A stretch of DNA of 56,060 nucleotides from Anaerolineae bacterium (GCA_022825675.1 JAJDWK010000091.1:1-56060), one strand, 5' to 3'; counted from the first letter of the stretch, positions 44,055 through 53,925 are shown. Notes: generated by a model from the sequence alone, not told the origin. A program made the numbers and translations.

Positions 44055-44908
44055 TGCTTTGCCATCTCGCGGTTTTGCAGCGCTTCTTGTATTTCAAATA
44101 TGGAGCCGGCATTTTCCGGCTTGGGCAGCGGGATGATGACCGGCACCGCTTCTGTACGCGGCGTGACGCCCGGCGCGCCGCGGATGACGGTGGCGCAGTA
44201 GTCAGCATAGCTGCTGCCCATCAGCGGCCAAGAATCAAGCGAGCAGTATTCAAAGAGCAGCAGTCGCCGCGGCTTTGTCGAGTGGTTGGGCGTCGAGGCA
44301 TGCAAAGTGCGGGCGTGATGGATGGTGATGCCGCCCGCCTTGACCAGGCACTGCGCCGTTTCCCGCGGTTGGAAGCCGGGCACGCTCACCGCGCCGACAA
44401 AAACGCCATTTTCGTGATGGCTGTACAGCTCGCCCTTGTGGGAGCCGGGCACCATCAGCATGCAGCCATTTTCGGCGGTCATGTCGTCAAGGCAGACGCC
44501 AACCGCCAGCACATCATCGTTGGTATGCGGATAAAACGCCCAATCTTGATGCCATTCAACGGCGCTGCCGTGGTCAGGCTCTTTCATATTCAGCTTGGTA
44601 TTGTTGCGCCGCAGGCCGGGACCGATAAGCTGCTCAACGATGTTCAAGATACGCTCGTGGCGGAAAACCTGGTCATAAACTTCATGCTGCATGATGGGGT
44701 TTTTGATGCGCCGCAACCGCGGCGCCTCGGCGCTGTGGTTCGGCTCCAGGTCAAAGACGGCGTCGCTTTCGCTGATGCGGCGCGAGCGCTCGACAAAGTC
44801 GTCCGTCACGCGCCGCACTGCGCGGAGTTCCCCTGCGCTCAGCACATTTTCGACCGTCAGATATCCGTTTTCCTGATAAAAGGCAATTTGCCGCGCGCTC
44901 AGCATCAT
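44051..44908 (-). CDS. phytanoyl-CoA dioxygenase (PhyH) family protein
   Basis: 285 aa Fe(II)/2-oxoglutarate-dependent oxygenase. The iron ligands are visible as WHQDWAF (HxD) and the distal His in TIHHARTLHAS; the 2-oxoglutarate arginine is probably in STKPRRLLLF. CMLMVPGSHKGELY is typical of PhyH proteins. Its start FYQENGYLTVENVLS is the usual N-terminal signature. Substrates range widely in the family, so hydroxylation of an acyl chain or small metabolite is possible. It is first in a two-gene unit with ltrA. Confidence 0.88.
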   Translation of the reverse strand: MMLSARQIAFYQENGYLTVENVLSAGELRAVRRVTDDFVERSRRISESDAVFDLEPNHSAEAPRLRRIKNPIMQHEVYDQVFRHERILNIVEQLIGPGLRRNNTKLNMKEPDHGSAVEWHQDWAFYPHTNDDVLAVGVCLDDMTAENGCMLMVPGSHKGELYSHHENGVFVGAVSVPGFQPRETAQCLVKAGGITIHHARTLHASTPNHSTKPRRLLLFEYCSLDSWPLMGSSYADYCATVIRGAPGVTPRTEAVPVIIPLPKPENAGSIFEIQEALQNREMAKQ

Positions 44909-45044
44909 CAGATCTCCAGTTTCATTTCGGCGGAGTATGTCCCAGAAGGGGGCGGTCTGTCAACGGGGATGCACCGCACCTTTCAATATATGCCAAAGAT
45001 ATGTCATAATCTCGCTATATTGATTATCAGTCTTCTTGGCGCGA

Positions 45045-46112
45045 ATGCTCTCTATGGTTGGTCAACTTGCATTAATGCCCCAAATTCAGAATAAGTTTCC
45101 AAAAACCAGGTATCAAGGCAGCAAGTCAAAGTTAACAAACTGGATTTGGGACAAGCTTTCCACTTTGCCGTTCGACACAAGCCTTGATGCCTTCGGCGGC
45201 ACCGGTACGATCGCGTACAGGCTAAAGCAAGAAGGGAAACAAGTTACCTACAATGACGCATTGAAGTTTAATTTTTGGATTGGTCAAGCTCTAATTGAGA
45301 ATTCTGAAACATACATAGATGGTAATGAGGTCGATTGGATTCTTAAGGCTTACGATAGGAATTATCCCACTTTCATTGCAGACACCTTTCCCGACATTTA
45401 CTTTCTGGATGAAGAAAATGTATGGCTCGACAAGGTGATAACCAACATCCTCCAATTGCGCGACACATATAAGCGCTCCCTGGCGTTCTTTGCTTTAGCG
45501 CAGTCCTGTATAATTAAGCGACCATATAATCTTTTCCACCGCAAGAATCTTTACATTCGGACTGCCGACGTAAAGCGTTCGTTCGGCAACAAAACAAGTT
45601 GGGATCGACCGTTTGAGTCTTGGTTCAGGCATTTCGTGAAGGAAGCAAACCGCGCAGTTTTCTGCAACGGCAAAACAAACCAGGCGACGCATCGAGAAGT
45701 GAACGAAATCGACGGCAATTTTGATTTGGTGTACTTCGATCCCCCATATATATCTGATAAAGGCGTTTCAGTTGACTTTAGAGACTTTTATCATTTTCTG
45801 GAAGGGTTAGCACATTACGAGCAATGGGCAAGCATGATAGATATGAAATCAAAGCACCGGCGGCTCACCCCCCGCCCCAATGAATGGACCAACAAGAAGC
45901 AAATATACCGCGCATTTGAGCGCGTATTTCAGCGCTTTGCTGAAAGTATCCTGATCGTCTCATACAGAAGCGATGGAATTCCTGCAGAATCTGAACTGAT
46001 TAGACTTCTCGCACGATACAAATCCGAAGTCCATGTACATAGATATCGCAACTATCAGTATGCCCTGTCAAAGAACAAGACTTCGAACGAAATCCTGCTG
46101 ATAGGCTGTTAA
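45045..46112 (+). CDS. EcoRV-type DNA adenine methyltransferase (D12/Dam-like)
   Basis: 355 aa, alpha class: the AdoMet motif comes first (LDAFGGTGTIAYRLKQ) and the catalytic motif later (LVYFDPPYIS). TRYQGSKSKLTNWI is the usual Dam/D12 opening. It should methylate adenine in the site cut by the next gene, protecting the host. Start choice is uncertain: in-frame ATG codons at 45045, 45054 and 45075 all lack a good ribosome site. Lower GC than the surroundings points to transfer. The 127-base upstream gap has only a weak promoter-like CATAAT (45005-45010). Confidence 0.88.
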   Translation: MLSMVGQLALMPQIQNKFPKTRYQGSKSKLTNWIWDKLSTLPFDTSLDAFGGTGTIAYRLKQEGKQVTYNDALKFNFWIGQALIENSETYIDGNEVDWILKAYDRNYPTFIADTFPDIYFLDEENVWLDKVITNILQLRDTYKRSLAFFALAQSCIIKRPYNLFHRKNLYIRTADVKRSFGNKTSWDRPFESWFRHFVKEANRAVFCNGKTNQATHREVNEIDGNFDLVYFDPPYISDKGVSVDFRDFYHFLEGLAHYEQWASMIDMKSKHRRLTPRPNEWTNKKQIYRAFERVFQRFAESILIVSYRSDGIPAESELIRLLARYKSEVHVHRYRNYQYALSKNKTSNEILLIGC

Positions 46113-46115
46113 GTG

Positions 46116-46886
46116 ATGTCCGACTTTGAACATCAAATGCGAGACTATCTGCCAAAGTTCAAGACCGCATTAGCAAACGAGATTGGCGACTGGGTAGTCA
46201 AAGGGTTCATTGATACCTATCACAATGTTTATACAATCTCCGCTGACACAAAGGTGATATCAAAACTTATTGAGCTTATGCTTTTCCCGCTAATTGCAGA
46301 TTTTGCGCGAGCGAACAAGTACGATCTGCATTTGGCCGAACACCAAAATTATTATCCTGATATCACATTCATCGGGCACCGTGGGGAGAAGATAGCCCTT
46401 GATTTGAAATCCACCTACCGTCTCAGCAAGTCTCGCGTTAGTGGATTTACGCTAGGGGCATTTACCGGTTACTTTCGTCAGAGGGATTCAACGAAAAACA
46501 TTTCTTTCCCTTATCGCGAATACAGCCACCACATAGTCTTGGGAATCATCTACTCCCGCAACAGTTCCTTTATTGATGAGCGAAAAATCTTTACTCTCGA
46601 ACAGCTAAAGAACATTGAGTCAGTTGCGCTTGATTTTGAGTTCTTGCTTCATGAAAAATGGCGAATTGCGGCTGACAAGCCTGGAAGTGGCAACACAAAA
46701 AACATTGGTTCAACAAACAAGATACATGACCTTGTTAATGGGGTGGGGATATTCGCCTCTCTAGGCAAAAGTACATTCGATCATTACTGGATGAATTACC
46801 TTACTAAAGACATGGCGCAGGCAATTGATTCTGGCGTACCATATCGAAACATTAATGAATACTTGCTATGGCGAAGAGGTCTTTGA
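46116..46886 (+). CDS. EcoRV-like type II restriction endonuclease
   Basis: 256 aa. By memory of the EcoRV protein, several blocks align: SADTKVISKLIEL, NYYPDITF, IALDLKSTYR, FTLGAFTGYFR, STKNISFPY, and KWRIAADKPGSGNTKNIGS. The catalytic residues E45, D74, D90 and K92 of EcoRV correspond to E53, D82, D96 and K98; the E-to-D spacing of 29 is identical. It should therefore cleave GATATC, blunt. The ATG at 46116 lies just after the methyltransferase stop. The gene itself holds two GATATC sites (46256 and 46359), which methylation would have to protect. Confidence 0.9.
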   Translation: MSDFEHQMRDYLPKFKTALANEIGDWVVKGFIDTYHNVYTISADTKVISKLIELMLFPLIADFARANKYDLHLAEHQNYYPDITFIGHRGEKIALDLKSTYRLSKSRVSGFTLGAFTGYFRQRDSTKNISFPYREYSHHIVLGIIYSRNSSFIDERKIFTLEQLKNIESVALDFEFLLHEKWRIAADKPGSGNTKNIGSTNKIHDLVNGVGIFASLGKSTFDHYWMNYLTKDMAQAIDSGVPYRNINEYLLWRRGL

Positions 46887-46909
46887 GAGCGAATTAAGTC
46901 TGCCCTGCT

Positions 46910-47965
46910 CTACCACAACGCGGCTGTACCCCGTTTGCGCGCTTCAATCTGCGCTCGCAGCCGCGCCATCAAGTCGATATCCATCTGGCGGAAGAGGTCA
47001 ATCATATCGATTGGCACCCAGTTCTCTATCAGATACTCGCCCTCGCGCTTCCACCAGTCAAAATCGCGCAATGTCATCAGCTTGCCGCTGGCGGGCACAC
47101 CGACATAAGTGCCATTGTGATGCGAATAAGGCGCGTCCCAGATGCCGCCAGCGCAATATTTGCCTTCGCCAATCCAACCCATGAGCCGCCCCGCGCCCTC
47201 GGGGCTGATGTTGCGGTCGCCATAGCCTTCCAGCCAGGGGCGCTGATGAAAATCTTCGTATTCTTCCAGCGTGTGGCAAGCGCCGATGCCGCTGGGACCA
47301 TACCATTTCATATCGCGGCTCCAATACTTCGCCTGCTCCATCGAACGCAGGTCGCCGCCATCGCGGCTGCGCTGATAGCGGCTCATGCCCTGCGCCATCG
47401 CCCGCACCAACTGCAAGCTCTTGCGGGATTCCAGCGCCTCCTGCTCGGTCAGCAAGATGCCGTCTTTGGCGAGCGGTCCCGGGATTTTGCCGCCTTCCGC
47501 CCCTGGCGCCGGCGGCAATAGCTGGAAGCCCGCCTGCCGCGCCACCGCCAGGATATCCAACTGCAAATAGGCTTCGGCGATGCGCCCCCCGCGCATACAG
47601 TAAAAGACGCCGAACCATATATTGGTCTTGCGCCCGCTCGCCGGGATGCCCAGCCAATCGCGGGCGAAACTGCCCGTGAAATAGCCGCAACCGCTGACCC
47701 AGCCTTCGCCGCGGTCTTCGCCGCCGATGAAGACATAAGGCGCGCGCTTGATATCGGGGAAAGACTGCAGCAGCGGCAGCCAAAAATCGGCGATGACCGC
47801 CTCGACGCCGAGGAGCTGGTCAACCGGCGCCGAGACATTCCAGTTCACATCTTCGTGCAGCGCCGCCCGCGCCAGCGCTGGCACTTGCTGGGGGCGGGCG
47901 TGGTTCAGCTTCTGCCAGAAATCCCAAACCGCCGCTTTATTACTTTGATTGACTTCGCTGCTCAT
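46910..47965 (-). CDS. SnoaL/NTF2-like two-domain protein
   Basis: 351 aa with two SnoaL-type (NTF2-fold) units, about residues 10-135 and 195-330. WDFWQKLN...LHEDVNWNVSAPVDQLLGVEAV and KWYGPSGIGACHTLEEYEDFHQRPWLEGY are typical of SnoaL-like polyketide cyclase relatives. A catalytic role is not proven. The ATG at 47965 has AAGGGG six bases upstream. It follows the xylonate dehydratase gene by 26 bases on the same strand, so it may share its operon and act on a related sugar acid or lactone, which is only a suggestion. Confidence 0.78.
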   Translation of the reverse strand: MSSEVNQSNKAAVWDFWQKLNHARPQQVPALARAALHEDVNWNVSAPVDQLLGVEAVIADFWLPLLQSFPDIKRAPYVFIGGEDRGEGWVSGCGYFTGSFARDWLGIPASGRKTNIWFGVFYCMRGGRIAEAYLQLDILAVARQAGFQLLPPAPGAEGGKIPGPLAKDGILLTEQEALESRKSLQLVRAMAQGMSRYQRSRDGGDLRSMEQAKYWSRDMKWYGPSGIGACHTLEEYEDFHQRPWLEGYGDRNISPEGAGRLMGWIGEGKYCAGGIWDAPYSHHNGTYVGVPASGKLMTLRDFDWWKREGEYLIENWVPIDMIDLFRQMDIDLMARLRAQIEARKRGTAALW

Positions 47966-47991
47966 GTGCAACCCCTTGTCTCATTTTTCTT

Positions 47992-49974
47992 TCAATGTTC
48001 ATTTTCGCCATTGAGGGCTTGCAGCCCCGCTTCCAGCGCCTGCGTGATTTTGTCGACATCATAAACGCTGCCCGCCCAGACGCCGCCGCTCGCCGCTTGC
48101 AGCGCCGCCCAGAGCCGCGTATCCGCCGGCAAATCGGGGTGAGGATGTAAGCCCGGATGCGGCGGCCGCGCCTCCAACGCCGCTTTTGCTTCTTCCGCTG
48201 ATAGTTCAGTCCCGTCCGCGCCCACGAGATCGATCGCGCCGCTCAAATGCACACGATCGATGGTGATGGCGATGGTATCGCCATCGCGCAGCTTGCCGAT
48301 GGGTCCGCCAGCCAGCGCTTCGGGACCGACATGCCCGATGCAGGCGCCGGTGGACACGCCAGAAAAGCGGGCGTCCGTGATAATCGCCACCTGTTTGCCC
48401 CAGGGGATGAACTTCAGCGCCGCTGTCAGTTGGTAAGTTTCTTCCATGCCCGTGCCCATGGGACCGACGCCCATCAAAACGAGCACATCGCCGGGCTGCA
48501 CGGGCGCGCCCTCCAGCCCTTTGAGCGCGCGTATCGCCGCCCGCTCCGAGGTGAAGACGCGCGCCCGCCCGCGATGGCGGTAGACGCCATCAGCATCAAC
48601 AACGGATGGGTCGATGGCGGTGGCTTTGATGACCGAGCCTTGCGGCGCGATATTGCCGACAGGGAAGACGACCGTGCTGGTCAAACCGCGGGAGCGCGCC
48701 TGCCGCGGGCGCATGATGACATCATCAGCGTCAATGCCATCTTGCTGCTGCAGGCGCTGGCGGGCGATAAGCCGCCGTTCGCTGCCCGCCCACCAATCGA
48801 GCACGGTATCCAGCGTGTCGCCGGTTACTGTCAGCGCATCGGTATTCAGCAAGCCCAACTGCCGCAAATGCAGCATGACTTCGGGCGCGCCGCCCGCCAT
48901 ATACACCTGCACTGTCGGGTGATTACGCGGACCGTTGGGCAGGGCATCCACCAGGCGCGCCGCGCTGCGGTTGATGCGGATCCAATCGTCGACTGTCGGC
49001 GGGGTCAAGCCCGCGGCATGGGCAATCGCCGGGATGTGCAGCAGCAAGTTGGTCGAGCCGCCAAAAGCCGAATGCGCCAGCATGGCATTTTCCAGCGCCG
49101 CCGGCGTTATTATGTCGGACAGGGTGATGCCGGCGGCTTTCATCGCCAGCAGCGCCAGCGCCGAGCGGCGAGCGAGATCCAGCCAGACCGCCTCGCCCGA
49201 GGGCACCAGCGCCGAATGCGGCAGCGCCATGCCCAGCGCCTCCGCCACTACCTGCGCTGTCGCCGCCGTGCCCAGGAATTGGCAGCCGCCGCCGGAGGAG
49301 CCGCAGGCTTTGCAGCCCATCTCCGCGGCATAGTCCAGGCTTATAAGCCCATGCGCGAAGCGGGCGCCGATGGTCTGCACGGTGCCGGCGTCTTCCGCGC
49401 CTTCCGCCGGCAGGGTAACGCCGCCAGGCACGATGATGCCGGGCAGGTCGCCGCTGCCCGCCAGCGCAATCATGGTGGCGGGCAAGCCCTTGTCACAGGT
49501 AGCGATGCCCATCACGCCGTCGCGCGTCGGCAGCGAGCGTATCATGCGCCGCATCACAACCGCGGCATCGTTGCGATACGCCAGGCTGTCCATCATGCCG
49601 CTGGTGCCTTGGCTGCGCCCATCGCAGGGGTCGGAGCAATAGATGGCGAAGGGAATCGCATCCTGCCCGCGGATGGTCGCCGCCGCTTCTTTCACGAGCT
49701 CGCCAATCTCCCAATGCCCGGTGTGATAGCCCAGCGCCAGCGGGCTGCCATCTTCCGCGCGCAAGCCGCCTTTGGTGCTGAGGATGATGTACTGCTCGCG
49801 ATTCACCTCTTCCGGATGCCAGCCCATCGCCACATTTTGCGTCATCGCGAAGAGGTTGCCGCTGGCTTCCTGCAGCAGCATCTGCTCGTCCAGGGGCAGC
49901 TTGCCTTCCCTGCCCTGCCCGCGCGTTTGCGTGCTGCGCAGCAGCTCCGCCCCGCCGTATAGCGCATTTTGCAT
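47992..49974 (-). CDS. yjhG: YjhG-type D-xylonate dehydratase (IlvD/Edd family)
   Basis: 660 aa, against about 655 for E. coli YjhG. Iron-sulfur cysteines appear in [23 protein letters not shown] and [11 protein letters not shown]. The blocks [58 protein letters not shown] and [27 protein letters not shown] match YjhG much more closely than IlvD. It should dehydrate D-xylonate to 2-keto-3-deoxy-D-xylonate. Downstream enzymes of such a path (DHDPS-family protein and semialdehyde dehydrogenase) are at 15842-18377. Confidence 0.92.
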   Translation of the reverse strand: MQNALYGGAELLRSTQTRGQGREGKLPLDEQMLLQEASGNLFAMTQNVAMGWHPEEVNREQYIILSTKGGLRAEDGSPLALGYHTGHWEIGELVKEAAATIRGQDAIPFAIYCSDPCDGRSQGTSGMMDSLAYRNDAAVVMRRMIRSLPTRDGVMGIATCDKGLPATMIALAGSGDLPGIIVPGGVTLPAEGAEDAGTVQTIGARFAHGLISLDYAAEMGCKACGSSGGGCQFLGTAATAQVVAEALGMALPHSALVPSGEAVWLDLARRSALALLAMKAAGITLSDIITPAALENAMLAHSAFGGSTNLLLHIPAIAHAAGLTPPTVDDWIRINRSAARLVDALPNGPRNHPTVQVYMAGGAPEVMLHLRQLGLLNTDALTVTGDTLDTVLDWWAGSERRLIARQRLQQQDGIDADDVIMRPRQARSRGLTSTVVFPVGNIAPQGSVIKATAIDPSVVDADGVYRHRGRARVFTSERAAIRALKGLEGAPVQPGDVLVLMGVGPMGTGMEETYQLTAALKFIPWGKQVAIITDARFSGVSTGACIGHVGPEALAGGPIGKLRDGDTIAITIDRVHLSGAIDLVGADGTELSAEEAKAALEARPPHPGLHPHPDLPADTRLWAALQAASGGVWAGSVYDVDKITQALEAGLQALNGENEH

Positions 49975-50003
49975 TTGCTCGCCTTCTTCCTTTAGTATTT
50001 CGT

Positions 50004-50048
50004 CAGGGCAATTGCATCCAATACTTATTCACCACAGAGAGCGCAGAA
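50004..50048 (+). repeat. single CAGGG-type element end
   Basis: CAGGGCAATTGCATCCAA, then TTATTCACCACAGAGAG. It is the same design as the left end of element B; no right end was found before the SDR gene. Confidence 0.6.
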
Positions 50049-50102
50049 GCAATTCCAACAAAGTAATTGGAATGTGTAAGCGCGAAGATTCAACAGGGAA
50101 TT

Positions 50103-50142
50103 TACCACCGAGTACACTGAGTTGCACCGAGAAAAGCATGAG
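50103..50142 (+). repeat. 40-bp ACCACCGAG repeat, copy 3
   Basis: Three CACCGAG-type units then AAAAGCATGAG, matching copies 1 and 2. Confidence 0.8.
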
Positions 50143-50333
50143 AAAATCTCTGTGTCTCTGTGTCTCTGTGGCAGATTTTGGGCACCCCACCGAGTCGCCC
50201 CTGCCAATGGGATGCGCTGCGCCACCCTTGCGGAGCCAATCAAATCTCGCATGATGGATTGGAATTCTTTCTGTGTCCTTGATGCTCTCGGCAGGTACAC
50301 TATGTATCCCACATCTGTTAAACGGGGCTGATT

Positions 50334-51131
50334 ATGACACAAAAGCGATTTGCCAATCAAACGGTCATCGTCACCGGCGCGGGCGAAGGCATCGGCTATG
50401 CAATCGCGCGGCAATTCTGCGCGGAGGGCGCGGCGGTGCTGCTTAACGACCTGCTGCCCGAGCGCGCCCGGGACGCGGCGGCGGCAATCACCGCCGAGAC
50501 CGGCGCGCAGTGCATCGCGGCGGCGGGCGATGTCGCCGATGTATCGACGGTACGCGCTTTGGTCGCGCAGGCGCTGGCGGAATTTGGCGATCTTCATATC
50601 TGTGTTTGCAACGCGGGCTTGACCTCCTGGGGCGATTTTTTCAGCTATCAGCCGGCGGATTTTGAGCGCGTCGTTACTGTCAATTTGCGCGGCAGTTATT
50701 TCCTGGCGCAAGCGGCGGCGCGGCATTTCCGCAAGCGGGGCGGCGGCGCGCTGATAGTGACCTCCTCGGTGACAGGGCATCAGGCGGTGCCTTACCTCAG
50801 CGCCTATGGCATGACCAAAGCGGCGCTGGAAATGCTCGCTCGCAATTTGGTGCTGGAGTTGAGCCCGCACGGCATCAGGATCAATTGCGTCGCGCCGGGC
50901 GCGGTCATCACGCCGCGCAACTTAAAGGACGACCCGGACTATGAAGCGACCTGGGCAGCGCTGACGCCGCTGCAAACGGCGATCCAGCCCGAGGATATCG
51001 CCAGCGCCGCGCTCTTCCTGGCATCGCCAGCGGCGGGCAAAATCACCGGGCAGACGCTGGTTGTCGATGCCGGCTGGAGCAGCACCAGTCCCATCCCGAA
51101 TATGGACTATGGCAAAGAGTATGAGAATTGA
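50334..51131 (+). CDS. SDR-family oxidoreductase
   Basis: 265 aa classical short-chain dehydrogenase. The cofactor motif TGAGEGIG is at residues about 15-22, with CNAGL, the catalytic Ser in VTSSVTG and the YGMTK pair. The C-terminus GQTLVVDAGWSSTSP is typical. The Asp-Leu after the second strand (LLNDLL) suggests NAD over NADP. The substrate is unknown; being divergent from the xylonate dehydratase, a sugar or sugar acid is plausible. The ribosome site is weak (ACGGGG). Confidence 0.88.
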   Translation: MTQKRFANQTVIVTGAGEGIGYAIARQFCAEGAAVLLNDLLPERARDAAAAITAETGAQCIAAAGDVADVSTVRALVAQALAEFGDLHICVCNAGLTSWGDFFSYQPADFERVVTVNLRGSYFLAQAAARHFRKRGGGALIVTSSVTGHQAVPYLSAYGMTKAALEMLARNLVLELSPHGIRINCVAPGAVITPRNLKDDPDYEATWAALTPLQTAIQPEDIASAALFLASPAAGKITGQTLVVDAGWSSTSPIPNMDYGKEYEN

Positions 51132-51170
51132 CGGCGGCAGTCAAATTCCTGTTGACTATCCGCCCCCAGC

Positions 51171-53423
51171 TCAATCCAGCAATTCTTGTATCAAACGGTT
51201 GCTGGTCGAGAGCCGTTCGGACAAGATGCGCGCGATGAAGATATGTATCGCCGAGGCGGTTTGCGGCGCGCTTTCTTCCATCTGCGACAGCGCCTGGTGG
51301 CTGAGGCGCTGCAGCGCGCCCGCTTCGGTAACCACAACCGAAGCCGAGCGCGGCTGGTCAAGATAGAAGCCGATTTCGCCGATGACGGTGCCCGCCGTCA
51401 TGCTGCGCAGGCGGATAACGCGGTCGGGCGGGCTTCCCAGCAGGACATCGACGCGCCCCGCTTCGATGAAATAGATGGACTCAGCGGCGTCCCCCTGCTG
51501 GAAGATGATGTCGCCGACGGCGGTATCGATGCGTTCGAGGCTATGGCGCAGGGCGGCGGCGTCAGCTTCCGCCAGGCGCACATGCTGCGCCAACTGCTGC
51601 GCCACCGTTATCTCCGCCGCCTGCAGCAAGTCCGCCCGCTGCAGCAGCGTGTTCTCGCACTGTTCCAGGGCGTGGTCCAAATCGTCAAAGATGGGCAGGG
51701 CATCAACGATGCCGCCTTGCAGCAGATAGGGCTGTAGATGCGGCAAAACATTGGAAACCAATACTTCGATGCCGCGCTTGTCCGCCAGCCGTTTGAGCTT
51801 TTGAAAGTCGACTATCGCCGAGACATCAAAACCGCGCACCGCCTTAAAATCGAGGATGATGAAGGCGGGCGGGCGGGCGGATGGCTGCAGCACACGCCTT
51901 TTCACATGTTCATAGAAGCGATAGGCAGTGCCGAAGAATACAAAACCTTGCAGGCGGAAGATTAAAATGGCATCGCCTTCGCGCTGCAGCAATTGGCTTT
52001 GGGCGAAAGAACGGTCGAGAGCGCTGCGGTGGAGGCTGCCGGAGAATTCTTGCTTGAGTACATCCATGCGGCTGTATTCGAGCACGAAGAAGAGTATCGC
52101 CACCGCGATGCCAACGGCGATGCCCGCCAGCAAGCCAAAGAGCGCCGTCACCAGCGCGATGACCAGCACGACAATGTAATCCTGCCGCGGCAAGCTCGTC
52201 CAGCTATCCACGAGCCAGTCTTTCATAAATTGCAAGCCGAAATACATCAGCAAGCCCGCGGGGATGAAGCGGGGGATGAGCGCGAAAATGCCGCCGCCTA
52301 TCAACAATGTCAGCGCGAACATCAACGCGAGCATGACGCCGACCAGCCGCCCATAGACGCGCATGCCCGTCACCAGCGCGGACGATATCGGCGCGTGATA
52401 GGCGAGCACGCCGCCGCCCGCCAGCGCGGAAGCGAAGTTGGCAGCGCCGTTGACGAGGCATTCGCGGTTGAAATCCAGCTCGCGCTTCACAATTATTTCT
52501 TGGGTGCCGGCGCGCAGGAAGAGGTTCAAAGCGCAGACGACAATCAAGGTGAGGATATGCCCGCCGCTGGCGACCAGCATCGCTGGCTCCAGCCGCGAGA
52601 GCGCGCTGAAATCGGGCAGTTGCCATGCCATCGCGCCGGACACATCGGGCAGCAGCCAGCCAGCCGCCGCCACCGCCTCAGCATCGCCCACGGTGATGAG
52701 CGCCCAGGCATAAAAGAGGCAGAGCGCGGCGATGATGACGCCAGGCACGACGAATACGCTGTTGACGCGCAGGCGCAGCCCGATGATACACAGCGCGAAG
52801 AACAGCGCCGGCAGCCAGCGGACGGCAAGGTCCGCCGCCAGCAGCTGCGGCAGCGCCTCCGCGCTGAGTTGGAGACCCACCAGTATGCGGAAGCCGGCGT
52901 TGAGTATCAGCCAGCCCAAGCCCGCCATGAAACCGCCAATGATGGGGTAGGGGATATAGCGGATCAAATCGCCGGCGCGGGCCGCGCCCAGCAGCAGCAG
53001 AAAACCCGCCGTCAGCGCGGAAGCCAGCAAGAGCACCAGATAGACCAGGGCAAAAAGCGCATCGGGCGGCATATCGGCGGGCGCGCTTTGTATCACGCTG
53101 GCGGCGACCGAACCCTGGATGACCGCCGTTGGGCTTTGCGACACCACTTGAGTCGCATGGTCGGAGCTGAAAAATGCCGTCAGCAGCATGGTGATGATTT
53201 GGCTCACCAGCACCATCGCCAGCCCGGCGGCGAAATAGCCCGCCAGCGGTCCCGAAAATATCAGCCGCGAATAGGATGGCAGCGCGCTCGCTATCAGCAG
53301 CCAGATGGTGGCGCTGGCGAAGAGACTGCGCAGCAGCATCGGCGGCTGCAGCGCGTATTTGAGCGCGCCAGCCACATTGGATGTGGCGGAATCAGGGGAA
53401 TCGGGAGTGAGGGGGATGCCCAT
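51171..53423 (-). CDS. SulP-type anion transporter with STAS and cNMP-binding domains
   Basis: 750 aa. Residues about 1-430 form the SulP/SLC26 membrane domain with a dozen hydrophobic segments; ISSALVTGMRVYGRLVG and VVSQSPTAVIQGSVAAS are recognisable. A STAS domain follows (about 460-570; PPAFIILDFKAVRGFDVSAIVDFQKLKRLA). The C-terminus (about 620-745) is a cyclic-nucleotide-type sensor fold with GDIIFQQGDAAESIYFIEAGRVDVLL and TVIGEIGFYLDQPRSASVV. It may carry bicarbonate, sulfate or another anion under nucleotide or redox control. The gene is 31 bases downstream of a small membrane protein gene. Confidence 0.92.
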   Translation of the reverse strand: MGIPLTPDSPDSATSNVAGALKYALQPPMLLRSLFASATIWLLIASALPSYSRLIFSGPLAGYFAAGLAMVLVSQIITMLLTAFFSSDHATQVVSQSPTAVIQGSVAASVIQSAPADMPPDALFALVYLVLLLASALTAGFLLLLGAARAGDLIRYIPYPIIGGFMAGLGWLILNAGFRILVGLQLSAEALPQLLAADLAVRWLPALFFALCIIGLRLRVNSVFVVPGVIIAALCLFYAWALITVGDAEAVAAAGWLLPDVSGAMAWQLPDFSALSRLEPAMLVASGGHILTLIVVCALNLFLRAGTQEIIVKRELDFNRECLVNGAANFASALAGGGVLAYHAPISSALVTGMRVYGRLVGVMLALMFALTLLIGGGIFALIPRFIPAGLLMYFGLQFMKDWLVDSWTSLPRQDYIVVLVIALVTALFGLLAGIAVGIAVAILFFVLEYSRMDVLKQEFSGSLHRSALDRSFAQSQLLQREGDAILIFRLQGFVFFGTAYRFYEHVKRRVLQPSARPPAFIILDFKAVRGFDVSAIVDFQKLKRLADKRGIEVLVSNVLPHLQPYLLQGGIVDALPIFDDLDHALEQCENTLLQRADLLQAAEITVAQQLAQHVRLAEADAAALRHSLERIDTAVGDIIFQQGDAAESIYFIEAGRVDVLLGSPPDRVIRLRSMTAGTVIGEIGFYLDQPRSASVVVTEAGALQRLSHQALSQMEESAPQTASAIHIFIARILSERLSTSNRLIQELLD

Positions 53424-53454
53424 AGTTGGGGGCGCGCCGCAGCGGGTGCCGGCT

Positions 53455-53823
53455 TCAGGCAGCGGCGTCCGCGGGCGGGACGGCTTGTTTGCGGCGGGCG
53501 CGCAGGATATCCCCGCCCAGCCAGCCCAAACCCAGCAGCGCCAAGCCGATACCGCCGGCGACCATCATGTTGCTGCGCTCGGCTTCCAGGCGGCGCCGCT
53601 CGAGATCAGAAGCCATCAGCCCTTGCGCCTGCGCCCGGCTTTCGAGGGCGACTTCTTCGCCGCTTTCCCGAATCTGCGTCGATTCATTGCCCGCCAGCTG
53701 ATTCGAGAGGTCCAGATAGCGCAAGCCGCCATAAGCCGCCAGCAAAATCCCAACAACAATCGCGGAGAATAGCAGCCGCTCAAAAAAGCTGGAGAAGACG
53801 GCGGATTGGAAAACGCTAGACAT
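53455..53823 (-). CDS. small two-helix membrane protein upstream of SulP gene
   Basis: 122 aa and not recognised. One membrane helix at about 14-34, a polar, Glu/Arg-rich segment (about 40-83, likely coiled coil: RESGEEVALESRAQAQGLMASDLERRRLEAE), then a second helix (about 86-104) and a short basic tail. Its close spacing to the SulP gene suggests cotranscription and perhaps a partner or assembly role, but that is inference. Confidence 0.72.
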   Translation of the reverse strand: MSSVFQSAVFSSFFERLLFSAIVVGILLAAYGGLRYLDLSNQLAGNESTQIRESGEEVALESRAQAQGLMASDLERRRLEAERSNMMVAGGIGLALLGLGWLGGDILRARRKQAVPPADAAA

Positions 53824-53925
53824 GGCAGCCCTCGGTCGCGGTAGTTGACAAGTTCATTGCGGTTTGGCAAGCGAAAATCTACAATAGCCGCTGGTCTACT
53901 CGTGCGTATTGTACGGAAGATGCTG

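Larger units (their letters stand above)
49975..50333. other. 359-base intergenic region made of repeats
   Basis: Between the dehydratase and SDR genes (divergent). It holds a CAGGG element end (50004-50048), a 40-base ACCACCGAG repeat (50103-50142) and a CTCTGTGTCTCTGTGTCTCTGTGG stretch (about 50150-50173). No gene, tRNA or clear promoter was seen; the regulatory DNA for both genes must overlap or lie next to the repeats. Confidence 0.6.

Noticed and set aside
45045..46886. Avoidance of GATATC as evidence for a long-resident EcoRV-like system
   Set aside because: Many GATATC sites are present in the window, so there is no sign of avoidance.
48247..49962. 571-residue plus-strand frame over the xylonate dehydratase
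   Set aside because: Antisense shadow; the minus-strand protein matches YjhG end to end.
50150..50173. CTCTGTGTCTCTGTG stretch as a tandem-repeat regulatory site
   Set aside because: It is part of the dispersed CACCACAGAG-type repeat class and is not specific to the SDR gene.
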